Made by a program: the position numbers and the translations under genes. 64,000 nt of DNA from Paracrocinitomix mangrovi (lineage in GTDB: Bacteria; Bacteroidota; Bacteroidia; Flavobacteriales_D; Crocinitomicaceae), in NCBI RefSeq assembly GCF_019740355.2, contig NZ_CP091819.1, positions 1,054,001 to 1,118,000 on the forward strand, in the 5' to 3' direction. Shown here in pieces: positions 36,235 to 45,578 of this stretch; within the stretch, counting starts at the first letter, position 1; every line of letters begins with the position of its first letter. Under the pieces are notes generated by a model, which did not search any database, was not told the DNA's origin, and saw only the letters and a list, made by a program, of their open reading frames with translations.

Positions 36235-36349
36235 TCTTTATTTAAATCTCTTATTAATAGACATACGTGAATTATTCCAAAGTGTTACTATTTCTAGGTT
36301 TTCTTGTGATTTTTTAAGATATTTTTTAAGCTCAGTTTTAAGTCGGAAC

Positions 36350-36357
36350 TATTTTTG
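36350..36357 (+). promoter_or_regulatory. Putative -7 promoter element for the MORN-repeat genes
   Basis: TATTTTTG matches TAnnTTTG and lies 17 bp before the ATG at 36375. It supports that ATG over the upstream GTG at 36372. Confidence 0.5.
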
Positions 36358-36374
36358 TTAAAATTACCAATGTG

Positions 36375-37616
36375 ATGACATTCAAAAATACCTATATCGT
36401 TACCTTATTATTACTTTTTAGCAACATTGTTATAGCCCAATGTGATTCGTCTACTTATACATTACAAGGCAAACTTGTTACAAACAATAGTGCAAAGGTA
36501 AAGATACTTGCCGATAACATGCCCACAATTCCCAAAGTAGGACAGATTGCAGAAATGAGTAAGTTCTTTGAATCTAACTTTTTAGGAATGGCAACTACTG
36601 GTTGGCTAAACATAGCAACAGTTGAATGTTTGGTGTTCAATGAAAATGACCATACCCTTACTGTTAAAGTAATTGAAGAGCATTCTGAAATTATTCAAAA
36701 TGGTAAAAAGAAAAATCACTTTGCGAAAGACAATTTAGTAAAACTTGAATGGAAGCAAGCATCAGTTATTGAACCATTCTTCAAAGTAGTGAATGATGAT
36801 ACGATTACTAAAGGAACTTTGCTTTGTGGTGAAAGACATGGGGTTTGGGAATATTATTACTTGGGAGGACAAATTCAGGAAAGAGACAATTTTATCAATG
36901 GAAAACCTCATGGAAAATATCAAAGTTGGTACCCAGATGGCGCTATAAAAGAAACTGGGGTTTATCAAAATGGAGAACGCCATGATACCTTGAGAATATT
37001 TTATAAAAATGGAAATCTGGAGAAGTTAGTGGTATATAAAAATGGCGACAAAAATGGTCAGTATACTTCCTTTTATGAAAATGGGAATCCAAAATACACT
37101 GTCACTTATTACAAAAATGAAATGACAGGGCCCTTCACAAATTTCTATGACAACGGTTATAAAAAAGAAAGTGGACAGTTAGTAAATGGTCAAATAACTG
37201 GGGAATTAAGAGGGTTTTACGAAAATGGATCTCAATATTTTATTGCCGGATTTGATAACAATATGAAAAATGGAAACTATCAAGGGTTTTACAAAAGCGG
37301 CGAAAAATTTAAAGATGCTAATTACTCAGACGATAAGTTAAGCGGTCCGTATCGAGAATACTTCAAAAATGGAAATATCCTAATAGAATGTGTATTTACA
37401 CTTGATGAATTTGATGGAAATTATATTGAAAGATTTGAAAATGGAAACATCAAATTAAAAGGTTCTTATGACAATGGCACAAAAGTTGGATTTTGGGAAG
37501 AGTATTATGAAAATGGAGCTCCTAAAACTAAGGGAAGCTTTGATAAAGAAGGCAATAAAATCGGAAAATGGTTTAATTGGGATGAGAATGGTAAAAAGAC
37601 CAAGTCAAAGTTTTAA
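36375..37616 (+). CDS. Secreted MORN-variant (YwqK-like) repeat protein
   Basis: About 413 residues with a signal peptide ending IVIA-Q. An N-terminal unique part (to about 150) with two cysteines is followed by roughly ten YwqK-type MORN-variant repeats of 20-24 residues, each with a core such as Y-x-N-G-x-x-x-x-G-x-Y-x-x-(F/W)-Y (examples YQSWYPDGAIKETG, YKNGDKNGQYTSFYENG). These repeats form extended beta-meander sheets thought to bind partners; members are often mislabelled antitoxins. Exported here, so a cytoplasmic antitoxin role is unlikely. Paralogue of the next gene, 36 bp away. Confidence 0.85.
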   Translation: MTFKNTYIVTLLLLFSNIVIAQCDSSTYTLQGKLVTNNSAKVKILADNMPTIPKVGQIAEMSKFFESNFLGMATTGWLNIATVECLVFNENDHTLTVKVIEEHSEIIQNGKKKNHFAKDNLVKLEWKQASVIEPFFKVVNDDTITKGTLLCGERHGVWEYYYLGGQIQERDNFINGKPHGKYQSWYPDGAIKETGVYQNGERHDTLRIFYKNGNLEKLVVYKNGDKNGQYTSFYENGNPKYTVTYYKNEMTGPFTNFYDNGYKKESGQLVNGQITGELRGFYENGSQYFIAGFDNNMKNGNYQGFYKSGEKFKDANYSDDKLSGPYREYFKNGNILIECVFTLDEFDGNYIERFENGNIKLKGSYDNGTKVGFWEEYYENGAPKTKGSFDKEGNKIGKWFNWDENGKKTKSKF

Positions 37617-37652
37617 AATTTAGTATTTTAGCGGCTCAAGAATGAACTGATT

Positions 37653-38498
37653 ATGAAAAATATTCTACTACTTACTGCAGTTTTAACAGGTTTTTATTCA
37701 AACGCTCAATGTGACACCACAAAACATAAAGAGGCATGGAGAAATGGCTCATATGTTGAAGGATGGTATGCTTGTGAGCAAAGAACAGGAACCTGGAAAT
37801 TTTACGATAAGGAAGATAAACTGTTGAGAATTGAAAATTATTCAAAAGGTTCGTTGAATGGTGAAAGATCCCAAATGTATCCAAATGGTCAGCAAAAATC
37901 TTTAGAGATTTGGGTTGATGGTAAATTGGACAAAACTGCTCAGTATTGGGCTGAAAATGGAACCATGATTGAAGAAACTAATTACAATAATGGTGAATTA
38001 GAAGGTGTTTCAAAAAAATGGTTTGAGAATGGTAGAATGCAGAGCATGACTACTTACGTCAATGGTAAAAAGACAGGTCCGTACGAGATATACTACGAAA
38101 ACGGAAACTTAAAAGAAAAAGGAGTTTTTGAAAATGGTGAGCCAAAAGGAACCATTAAATCATACTTTGAAAATGGGAAATTGAGTTCTGAAATCAATTA
38201 TGAAAATGGAATTCAACATGGATCATACACTACATTTTTTGATAACGGAAGTGTGAGTGTTAAAGGAACTTATGAAAAAGGCATTCAAGTAGGCTTATGG
38301 AATATTTACCATGTAAATGGACAAATGATTTCAAACGGAAATTATGTTGATGGATCCAAAGATGGTGAATGGGAGGAATACTTTCCATCAGGTAATCCAA
38401 AATCAAAAGGGGTTTATGTAAAAGGAGAAAAAATTGATGTGTGGTACGAATGGACTGAAGGAGGTAAAAAGTCTAAGACCAAGCACGAATCTAATTGA
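37653..38498 (+). CDS. Second secreted MORN-variant (YwqK-like) repeat protein
   Basis: 281 residues with a signal peptide ending SNAQ. The mature chain is almost entirely YwqK-type repeats (SQMYPNGQQKSLEIW, KWFENGRMQSMTTYVNGK, IYYENGNLKEKGVFENG), about eight units, ending in a Trp-rich capping repeat (GEWEEYFPSGNPKSKG). It shares the WYACEQRTGTWKFYDKE-like first repeat with its neighbour but lacks that protein's long unique N-region. The stop overlaps the TTG start of the Nramp-like gene by 4 bp, so translation may be coupled. Role unknown. Confidence 0.85.
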   Translation: MKNILLLTAVLTGFYSNAQCDTTKHKEAWRNGSYVEGWYACEQRTGTWKFYDKEDKLLRIENYSKGSLNGERSQMYPNGQQKSLEIWVDGKLDKTAQYWAENGTMIEETNYNNGELEGVSKKWFENGRMQSMTTYVNGKKTGPYEIYYENGNLKEKGVFENGEPKGTIKSYFENGKLSSEINYENGIQHGSYTTFFDNGSVSVKGTYEKGIQVGLWNIYHVNGQMISNGNYVDGSKDGEWEEYFPSGNPKSKGVYVKGEKIDVWYEWTEGGKKSKTKHESN

Positions 38499-39766
38499 AA
38501 AACCTTCTAAAAACACTTGGACCCGGAATTCTTTTTGCTTCAACTGCAATTGGTGTTTCTCATTTGGTTCAATCCACTCAAGCAGGAGCTAATTTTGGTT
38601 TTACTATGATATTTGCCATTGTATTGGCAAATCTATTCAAGTATCCATTTTTTGAATTCGGAAGCAGATACGCCAATGCTACAGGAAAAAGTATCATTAG
38701 TGGTTATGCTGATTTGGGAAAGTGGGCACTTCTACTCTACTTTATCATCACTTTAATAAGTATGTTTTTGGTAACAGCCGCCGTAGGTTATGTTACTTCT
38801 GCATTTATGCAAAAACTGTTCGGATTGGACGATATACTGCTTACAACAGGCATTGTTTTCATAGTTTGTTTAACCATTTTAATTTCAGATAATTTTAAAC
38901 TTTTAGACGGTTTAATTAAAATCATTGCTATCACACTCTTGCTTTCAACCCTAATCGCCTTTATTATGGTATTAATGAAAGGCCCTCAGGGAAATGAGCC
39001 ATTGTTTAGCTTTGATAATGTAAATAGAGAAGGCTTTATTTTGTTCTTGATTCCATTAATGGGATGGATGCCCACTGCCGTAGATTTATCTGCATGGAAC
39101 AGCTTATGGACCCTTGAAAGAATTAAACAAACAGGATATTATCCAAAATTGAAAGAAACTTTATTTGATTTTAATCTGGGCTATTTACTTTCAGCCGTTT
39201 TATCAATTTGTTTTTTAACACTTGGAACTTTTGTGATGTTTGGTACCGGTAAGACATTTTCGGACAGCCCGGTTGGTTTCTCTGGAGATGTAATTAATCT
39301 TTACACTTCAACATTTGGTGAGTGGGCATACTGGATTATAGCCATTTCTGCATTTTCAATCATGTTTGGAACTTGCATTGCTGTTTTTGACGGATATTCA
39401 AGAGCCATGACAGCCATCATTCAACTGGTTGTGCCCAACAAAACTGATGACGATCAAAATTTATCGAATAAGAAAACATACAGAATCCTATTAATTGTTA
39501 TTTCATTAGGTGCATTCTTTTTGATTTACCTCTTTTTACCGTCAAAAGAAAACCCCAAAGCTTTCAAGCAAATGGTCAACATCTCTACTTCAATCTCATT
39601 TATTTTAGCACCAATTATTGCCGTTTTAAATTTGATCTTGGTTGGTAAAAAACATGTTGGAATTGAAAACACTCCTCCGCTTTGGATTAAAATAATAGCC
39701 TGGATGGGGATTATTTTTCTTTTTGTATTTTCAATCCTTTATATCTTTCTCGATCAAATTATTTAA
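38495..39766 (+). CDS. Nramp-superfamily transporter lacking the canonical metal motifs
   Basis: 423 residues, about 11 membrane helices. The N-terminus LKTLGPGILFASTAIGVSHLVQSTQAGANFGF lines up with Nramp helix 1 (GPGFL...DPGN...TDLQAGA), but the D-P-G-N metal motif is replaced by about IGVSH. In helix 6 the usual M-P-H segment is replaced by LMGWMPTAVDLSAWN. Classical Mn/Fe transport is therefore doubtful; a different ion or solute is likely. The start is a TTG at 38495; the next ATG is inside helix 2. Follows the MORN genes by overlap and precedes a methyltransferase gene by 2 bp. Confidence 0.82.
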   Translation: MKNLLKTLGPGILFASTAIGVSHLVQSTQAGANFGFTMIFAIVLANLFKYPFFEFGSRYANATGKSIISGYADLGKWALLLYFIITLISMFLVTAAVGYVTSAFMQKLFGLDDILLTTGIVFIVCLTILISDNFKLLDGLIKIIAITLLLSTLIAFIMVLMKGPQGNEPLFSFDNVNREGFILFLIPLMGWMPTAVDLSAWNSLWTLERIKQTGYYPKLKETLFDFNLGYLLSAVLSICFLTLGTFVMFGTGKTFSDSPVGFSGDVINLYTSTFGEWAYWIIAISAFSIMFGTCIAVFDGYSRAMTAIIQLVVPNKTDDDQNLSNKKTYRILLIVISLGAFFLIYLFLPSKENPKAFKQMVNISTSISFILAPIIAVLNLILVGKKHVGIENTPPLWIKIIAWMGIIFLFVFSILYIFLDQII

Positions 39767-39768
39767 TA

Positions 39769-40542
39769 ATGGGCCGAATACATGCATTTGAATTTGAGGA
39801 TTTAAACTGGTTTCCAAAAAATCTTAGAGATTACGGAACAGATTTTCTTCAGTTTGCTACTAACACCTTTGACTTCTATAAAGGAGTGGTTCCCTTAATT
39901 AAAAAAGGAATTGAAGCTTCAGGAACCCATCAGGTTTTGGATCTGGGATCAGGAGGTGGAGGTGGATGGAAAAAACTATCTCAACACCTTAAGGAAGAAA
40001 TGCCGGATATAAAAATTACGTTGAGTGATTACTATCCTAATAAAACGGCTTTGGAAAAAATGGTGAAATATGATCCTGAAGTATTTAGCTATCTTGATCA
40101 GCAAGTTGATGCTAAAAATGTGCCTTCAGAGATCAAATCATTTCGTACTCAATTTTTGTCTTTTCACCATTTTAAAGAAGAAGATGCCAGACAAATATTA
40201 CAAAACGCAGTGGATGCTAAAGTTCCAATAGGAATTTTTGAAGGTCAAAAAAGAGACGTACCACATTTTATTAAAAATTTATTCTCACCAATTTCTTTAA
40301 TTCTTACAACTCCCTTTATTCACCCATTTAAATTAGGACGAATTATTTTTACTTACATAATCCCTTTGGTTCCACTTTTTGTAATGTGGGATGGTGTTAT
40401 TTCTGTTTTAAGAACTTATAGTGTAAAGGAAATGAAGCAGTTGGTGGATAGTCTGGAAAATTCAGAGAGCTTTAATTGGGAAATAGGAATCCACAAAGAA
40501 AGAGGAATCAGTGTTCCTTATTTACTCGGACTTCCAAAATAA
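39769..40542 (+). CDS. SAM-dependent methyltransferase
   Basis: 257 residues. The SAM-binding glycine loop VLDLGSGGGGGWKKL lies near residues 60-75, followed by ITLSDYYPNKTALEKM with the ribose-binding acidic residue; FRTQFLSFHHFKEEDAR lies near 125-140. Two hydrophobic segments (LFSPISLILTTPFI; IIFTYIIPLVPLFVMW) near residues 160-210 suggest membrane association or a lipid-type substrate. The C-terminus GIHKERGISVPYLLGLPK may cap the active site. Substrate unknown. Its end overlaps none of the true glycosyltransferase gene, which starts 44 bp later. Confidence 0.82.
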   Translation: MGRIHAFEFEDLNWFPKNLRDYGTDFLQFATNTFDFYKGVVPLIKKGIEASGTHQVLDLGSGGGGGWKKLSQHLKEEMPDIKITLSDYYPNKTALEKMVKYDPEVFSYLDQQVDAKNVPSEIKSFRTQFLSFHHFKEEDARQILQNAVDAKVPIGIFEGQKRDVPHFIKNLFSPISLILTTPFIHPFKLGRIIFTYIIPLVPLFVMWDGVISVLRTYSVKEMKQLVDSLENSESFNWEIGIHKERGISVPYLLGLPK

Positions 40543-40586
40543 AAGTAAAAATCTTTGTAGATTCGAAGCAAATTTCAAATCCTTTA

Positions 40587-41693
40587 ATGCCAATTAAAGT
40601 TTTAGCCATTAGCGATTACAGTGAGTTTCATTCAGTTCGTCCTGAAGCTGAAATTTTTATTGGTTTAAAAAAATTAGGACTTGACGTTCACATTATGACC
40701 TATGGCGATTGTGAATATGCTCAAATATTTAGAGATAACGGCATCAAGGTCATTGATTTTCATCCTCAAAAAAAGTTTGATAAAGAAGAACAAAAGTTTA
40801 TTCGAGAAACTATTGTTAAAGAGGATTATGATATCATTCATTTATTCAATAGTCGTGCAATTATCCACGGAATTAAAGCTGCTAAAGGACTAAAAACTAA
40901 AGTGGTTTTATATAGAGGATATAGTGGAAACATTCATTGGTATGATCCAACAGCCTATTTGAAGTTTCTTCATCCAAGAGTGGATGCAATTATGTGCAAC
41001 TCTGTTGGTGTTGAGGAAATCATCAAAAAACAAAAGCTGTACAACAAACAAAAGGCTGTCACCATAAACAAAGGTCACCGAACTTCTTGGTATGATAAGG
41101 TTTCTCCTTCTAATATTCGTGAAGAGTTTGGAATCCCTGAGGATGCTTTTTTGCTGATCAACGTTGCCAATAATAGAAGAATGAAGGGTATCCCCTATTT
41201 GCTTCAGGCAATGAATATGTTACCGGAAGGCTTGAACATTCATTTGGTTTTATTAGGTAAAGGCATGGATGATGAAGAAAATATGGCTTTAATAAATGCG
41301 GGGCCATATAAGGACAAAATCCATTTACCAGGTTTTAGACCTAACGCATTAGAGAATGTAGCGGCTGCAGATGTTTTTGTGCTTCCTTCCATTATGGGTG
41401 AGTCAATTACAAAGTCTGTAATTGAAGCTATGTCGCTTAAAAAAGCGCCTATTATTACAGATATTGCAGGTAACGTTGAGTTAGTAGAGGATGGTGTAAG
41501 CGGAGTTGTTGTACCTAAAAAAGATCCACAAGCATTAGCTGATGCCATTTTAAAGCTGTACAACGATAGAAGTTTCACTTCCACTTTAGCTGAGAATGCA
41601 AAAAAGAGAATTGACAACGAATTAAGTGCTGATCGCACAATTGAAAAGGTCAAAGCACTTTATGAAGAGTTGCTGCAAAATGTAAATGTTTAA
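40587..41693 (+). CDS. Group 1 (GT4-type) glycosyltransferase
   Basis: About 368 residues from the ATG at 40587 (upstream in-frame starts fall inside the methyltransferase gene and look unlike the family). GT-B fold: MPIKVLAISDYSEFHSVRPEAEIFIGL at the N-terminus, GYSGNIHWYDPTAYLKFLHPRVDAIMCNSVGVEEII, then INVANNRRMKGIPYLLQAMNML, LLGKGMDDEE and LPGFRPNALENVAAADVFVLPSIMGESITKSVIEAM with the sugar-nucleotide-binding E-x7-E-like region. Transfers an activated sugar; acceptor unknown. Last gene of the run that starts with the MORN proteins. Confidence 0.88.
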   Translation: MPIKVLAISDYSEFHSVRPEAEIFIGLKKLGLDVHIMTYGDCEYAQIFRDNGIKVIDFHPQKKFDKEEQKFIRETIVKEDYDIIHLFNSRAIIHGIKAAKGLKTKVVLYRGYSGNIHWYDPTAYLKFLHPRVDAIMCNSVGVEEIIKKQKLYNKQKAVTINKGHRTSWYDKVSPSNIREEFGIPEDAFLLINVANNRRMKGIPYLLQAMNMLPEGLNIHLVLLGKGMDDEENMALINAGPYKDKIHLPGFRPNALENVAAADVFVLPSIMGESITKSVIEAMSLKKAPIITDIAGNVELVEDGVSGVVVPKKDPQALADAILKLYNDRSFTSTLAENAKKRIDNELSADRTIEKVKALYEELLQNVNV

Positions 41694-41719
41694 AACATTT
41701 ATTAAAATTCAAGCTGTTT

Positions 41720-41752
41720 TTGGGACAGACAAATCAACTTTAACTATTTTTG
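41720..41752 (+). promoter_or_regulatory. Putative promoter for the TerB-like gene
   Basis: TTG at 41720-41722, 22-bp spacer, TATTTTTG at 41745-41752. It overlaps the upstream TTG candidate start at 41750 and so favours the ATG at 41768. Confidence 0.6.
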
Positions 41753-41767
41753 CCAAAAATTTTATCA

Positions 41768-42184
41768 ATGAGTATAGCTGATATTTTCGAACACGGAGAA
41801 AGAAAACAAGATAAAGGACATTTCAGAAACCTAGTAATGATTGCCAACTCTGATGGTGAACTTGCTGAAGCAGAAAACAAATTATTAAATGTTATCGGTT
41901 CAGAATTAGGATTGACAAAAGAGCAAATTGAAGCTATAAAATCAAATCCTGAAAAATACCCTGTTATTCCACCTGCTGACAGAACTGAGCGTTTTGAGCA
42001 AATGGTGAATTTAATTCAAATGGTACAAGTAGATGGTAATGTAGATGATGCTGAAATGGACATCTTGGAAAAAATTGCTGTTGGAATCGGATATAACAGT
42101 ATTGATGATGTAGACGTTGAAAGCATTGTGGCTTTAATCGTTCGTGGAGAAGACATTGAAGTGATAATTGACGAGTTGTTGTAA
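41768..42184 (+). CDS. TerB-like cytoplasmic protein
   Basis: About 138 residues from the ATG at 41768. All-helical with two TerB-type acidic loops: ANSDGELAEAE (about 25-35) and VDGNVDDAEM (about 90-100), the same kind of pseudo-repeat as in tellurite-resistance TerB domains that bind metal ions. Ends with an acidic helix. The window encodes a second TerB-like domain at the N-terminus of the ABCG-like transporter (2802). No ter genes lie nearby, so a tellurite role is not implied. Own promoter and terminator: a monocistronic gene. Confidence 0.82.
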   Translation: MSIADIFEHGERKQDKGHFRNLVMIANSDGELAEAENKLLNVIGSELGLTKEQIEAIKSNPEKYPVIPPADRTERFEQMVNLIQMVQVDGNVDDAEMDILEKIAVGIGYNSIDDVDVESIVALIVRGEDIEVIIDELL

Positions 42185-42205
42185 AAAACAATTAATATCA
42201 TATTG

Positions 42206-42236
42206 AAAGCCTTTCGAAATTCGAAAGGCTTTTTTG
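42206..42236 (+). terminator. Intrinsic terminator after the TerB-like gene
   Basis: AGCCTTTCGAA (42208-42218) pairs with TTCGAAAGGCT (42220-42230), flanked by A and T runs; probably also functional on the minus strand. Confidence 0.88.
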
Positions 42237-42317
42237 TTTTGAGGCATCATTATTGTTTCCTTTACGTCAATAAAGTCAATACAATTACTTAATTTAGAGG
42301 TATTCCACTCAATCTAT

Positions 42318-45300
42318 ATGAACAATTCTTACAAAAAGATATTTTTCTTTCTATTCATTTTTGGATCATTCACTCCTTTTGTTTTTGGACAGTCAAGCAT
42401 GTACTTCAAAACACTTGACCAAAAAACTACTGGTATTGATTTTGCCAATAAATTGACGGAAAGAGACACTTTTAATTACCTCAATTTCCAGTACATGTAC
42501 AATGGTGGTGGTGTTGCTGTTGGAGACATCAATAATGATGGTTTACAAGACATCTATTTTACAGGAAACCAGGTTGCGGATAAATTATATCTCAACAAAG
42601 GAAACCTACAATTTGAAGACATCACCAAAAAAGCTTTAGATGACAATGTAGATAAAGGTTGGCATACAGGCGTTACAATGGCAGATGTGAATCAAGATGG
42701 TTGGTTAGATATTTACGTTTGTCGTTCTGGATTAAGTTCTTTTAAAGATTTAAGGTCAAACTTACTTTACATCAACAATCACGACAATACTTTTACTGAG
42801 AAATCTGCCGAATATGGCGTTGATATTTCAAAAGGTACCAATCATGCAGCTTTCTTTGATATGGATAAGGATGGAGATCTTGACTTATATGTGCTTAACA
42901 GGCCTTACGAAGAAGATTATGACGAAAATGAAACTCAAGAAAACTACGCAAGTTCAGATGATCTATTAGAGTATGTTGATGGAAAATTTATCAATATCAG
43001 TGAAAAAGCAGGAATTCAAAATAGAGGTTTTGGACTAGGTGTTGCCATTTCAGATATCAATCAAGATGGATGGTTAGATATATATGTGTCCAACGACTAT
43101 GTAATGCCTGATTACTGTTACATCAATCAGGGAAACAAAACATTCAAAGATGAACTGAAAGAAAGAACCAATCACGTTTCTCAATTTGGAATGGGATGTG
43201 ATATTGCCGACTTCAATAATGATGGATTTGTAGATATCATGGTAGTAGATATGGCCGCAAATGATCATATCAAATCAAAAAAAACCATGGCCGGAATGAA
43301 TCCAAATCAATTTTGGGAATCTGTTATTGATCATGGTAGACAGTATGAATACATGTACAACACCTTACAGTTAAACAATGGTAACGGAACTTTTTCAGAA
43401 ATCGCTCAAATATCAGGAGTTCAAAAATCTGACTGGTCATGGGGTCCTTTATTTGTAGATTTTGATAATGACGGTTTAAAAGATTTGTTGATTACCAATG
43501 GATACCGAAGAGAAGTGAGAGATAATGACTATGTAATCAAATTGAGAGGTATTGACTATGATATTTCGGACTTTGAAGAAGTTTTAGCCATGGCAGATGA
43601 AACTAAAGTGGAAAATTACTTCTACAAAAATGAAGGAGATCTCAAATTCAAATTGAATACTGAAGAATGGCAAACAGGTAATTTGATCAATTCAAATGGA
43701 GCTGCTTATGCTGATTTAGACCTGGATGGAGATGTTGACATTGTAGTAAATAATATGGAAGATGTATCCACTATTATTGAAAACAAACTGGATAATGGCA
43801 ACAATTTTTTCAGAATTGATTTGGGAGATCATGCAGAAGGTGCAAAAATTTGGATCAATGCAGGAGGAAAAACTTATTATCAAGAAGGATATGGTTCTCG
43901 CGGTTATCTTTCTAAATCTGAAACTGTAATACATTTTGGAATTGGAAAAGCAGAGAAGATTGACTTAATCAAAGTTGATTTTGCGGATGGTAAAAAATAC
44001 CTGAATATGACATCTCAAAATGCAAATCAACAAGTTAAAGTACCTTATGAAAACAATTATCTAGATGAAGGAACATTTCCACTTCCTACTATTTTCAGAG
44101 AATCTAACATAATCAATTATAAACATACCGAGTATGTAATGAATGATTTTGCGCGTGAGATATTGATCCCTCACAGAATGTCGCAATTGGGGCCATTTAT
44201 GTCAAAAGGCGACATTAACGGGGACAAACTGGATGACTTCTACATTTCAGGTTCTAGATACTATCCTGGTGCCATGTTTTTGCAATTGACCAAAGGAAAG
44301 TTTACCAAAATCTCAGGTCCATGGGAAAATGATAAAGAAAAAGAAGAACTGGGTTCACTCTTTTTTGATTGTGACAATGATGGTGACCAGGATTTATATG
44401 TTATTGGTGGATCAAATGAATATTTGTTTTATACCGGCGATCCTAAAGAAATAGAATACAATAAAAACTTACAAGACAGATTGTACATCAATAACGGCCA
44501 AGGTCAATTCACTGATGAAACAGCTAATAGATTACCTGAAATGATCTTATCCGGTCAAAGAGTTACTGCAGGAGATTATGATAAAGACGGAGATTTAGAT
44601 TTGTTTATTGGAGGAAGACAGATTCCGGGTTATTATCCTTTTGCTCCTCAAAGCTATTTACTTAGAAATGACGACGGTAAATTTACTGATGTGACCAGCA
44701 ATTCACCTGATCTTAAAAATCCTGGAATGATTACTGAATCTGTTTGGCAAGATTTTGATAATGACGGGGATTTGGATTTGATATGTGTCGGAGAATGGAT
44801 GCCCGTTACCTTCTTTAGAAACGATAATAACTCTTTCAAAAATGTAACTGCTGAATTAGGTCTTGATAAATCTGTGGGATGGTGGATGTCTATTTCATCA
44901 GGAGATTTTAATGGAGACGGAATTGCGGATTATGTTGTAGGTAATATTGGAGAAAATAACAAGTTCCATCCATCAATTGAAAAGCCTTTAGAAGTGTTTG
45001 TAAAAGACTTTGACAATAACGGCACAAATGACATAGTACTTGGAAAATACACTTACGGAGATTGTTATCCTGTAAGAGGAAGACAATGTTCGTCTCAACA
45101 AATGCCATTTATATTGGATAAGTTCCCTACTTATGACCAATTTGCCCATGCTAATCTTGAAACTATTTATGGTAACCAAAATTTAGATAGCGCACTCCAC
45201 TACTCTGCTACAGAATTTGCAAATTGTGTAATTCTGTCAAATGGTGAAGGAGGTTTTGAATTACATCACTTACCAATTGAAGCGCAATTAGGACCAATTA

Positions 45301-45578
45301 ACGCTAGTTTGGTTGATGATTTTAATGGAGATGGAATTCTTGACATTCTTGGAGTTGGAAATAACTTTGCTGCAGAAATTGAAACTGTCAGATATGACGG
45401 AGGCCGTGGTGCTCTTTTATTAGGTGACGGAAACGGCCATTTTAAAACCTTAGCTCCAAATGAATCTGGATTTTTTGTCAATACAGATGCTAAAGACATG
45501 ATTCTTATTGACAATTACGTAATTGTATCATCAAATAGTGATAGCATCAAAGTTTTTAATTGGCTCCTAAATGAATAA
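42318..45578 (+). CDS. Exported FG-GAP/VCBS and ASPIC/UnbV repeat protein (CRTAC1-like), copy 1
   Basis: 1086 residues with a signal peptide ending VFGQ. Repeated calcium-loop motifs of FG-GAP/VCBS beta-propeller blades are spread throughout (GDINNDGLQDIYF, DMDKDGDLDLYV, DFDNDGLKDLLITNG, DLDLDGDVDIVVNN, DYDKDGDLDLFIGG), and an ASPIC/UnbV domain (FFRIDLGDHAEGAKIWI to IHFGIGKAEKIDLI) lies at about 500-570. Such proteins are exported, calcium-binding and often work in polysaccharide loci, though no SusC/D pair is here. No T9SS sorting domain is evident at the C-terminus. The next gene is a paralogue overlapping by 8 bp. Confidence 0.9.
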   Translation: MNNSYKKIFFFLFIFGSFTPFVFGQSSMYFKTLDQKTTGIDFANKLTERDTFNYLNFQYMYNGGGVAVGDINNDGLQDIYFTGNQVADKLYLNKGNLQFEDITKKALDDNVDKGWHTGVTMADVNQDGWLDIYVCRSGLSSFKDLRSNLLYINNHDNTFTEKSAEYGVDISKGTNHAAFFDMDKDGDLDLYVLNRPYEEDYDENETQENYASSDDLLEYVDGKFINISEKAGIQNRGFGLGVAISDINQDGWLDIYVSNDYVMPDYCYINQGNKTFKDELKERTNHVSQFGMGCDIADFNNDGFVDIMVVDMAANDHIKSKKTMAGMNPNQFWESVIDHGRQYEYMYNTLQLNNGNGTFSEIAQISGVQKSDWSWGPLFVDFDNDGLKDLLITNGYRREVRDNDYVIKLRGIDYDISDFEEVLAMADETKVENYFYKNEGDLKFKLNTEEWQTGNLINSNGAAYADLDLDGDVDIVVNNMEDVSTIIENKLDNGNNFFRIDLGDHAEGAKIWINAGGKTYYQEGYGSRGYLSKSETVIHFGIGKAEKIDLIKVDFADGKKYLNMTSQNANQQVKVPYENNYLDEGTFPLPTIFRESNIINYKHTEYVMNDFAREILIPHRMSQLGPFMSKGDINGDKLDDFYISGSRYYPGAMFLQLTKGKFTKISGPWENDKEKEELGSLFFDCDNDGDQDLYVIGGSNEYLFYTGDPKEIEYNKNLQDRLYINNGQGQFTDETANRLPEMILSGQRVTAGDYDKDGDLDLFIGGRQIPGYYPFAPQSYLLRNDDGKFTDVTSNSPDLKNPGMITESVWQDFDNDGDLDLICVGEWMPVTFFRNDNNSFKNVTAELGLDKSVGWWMSISSGDFNGDGIADYVVGNIGENNKFHPSIEKPLEVFVKDFDNNGTNDIVLGKYTYGDCYPVRGRQCSSQQMPFILDKFPTYDQFAHANLETIYGNQNLDSALHYSATEFANCVILSNGEGGFELHHLPIEAQLGPINASLVDDFNGDGILDILGVGNNFAAEIETVRYDGGRGALLLGDGNGHFKTLAPNESGFFVNTDAKDMILIDNYVIVSSNSDSIKVFNWLLNE

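Noticed and set aside
36375-38498. Toxin-antitoxin locus suggested by the YwqK-type repeats
   Set aside because: Both proteins have signal peptides and no toxin-like gene is adjacent.
41768-42184. Tellurite resistance function
   Set aside because: Only a TerB-like fold is visible and no other ter genes occur in the window.
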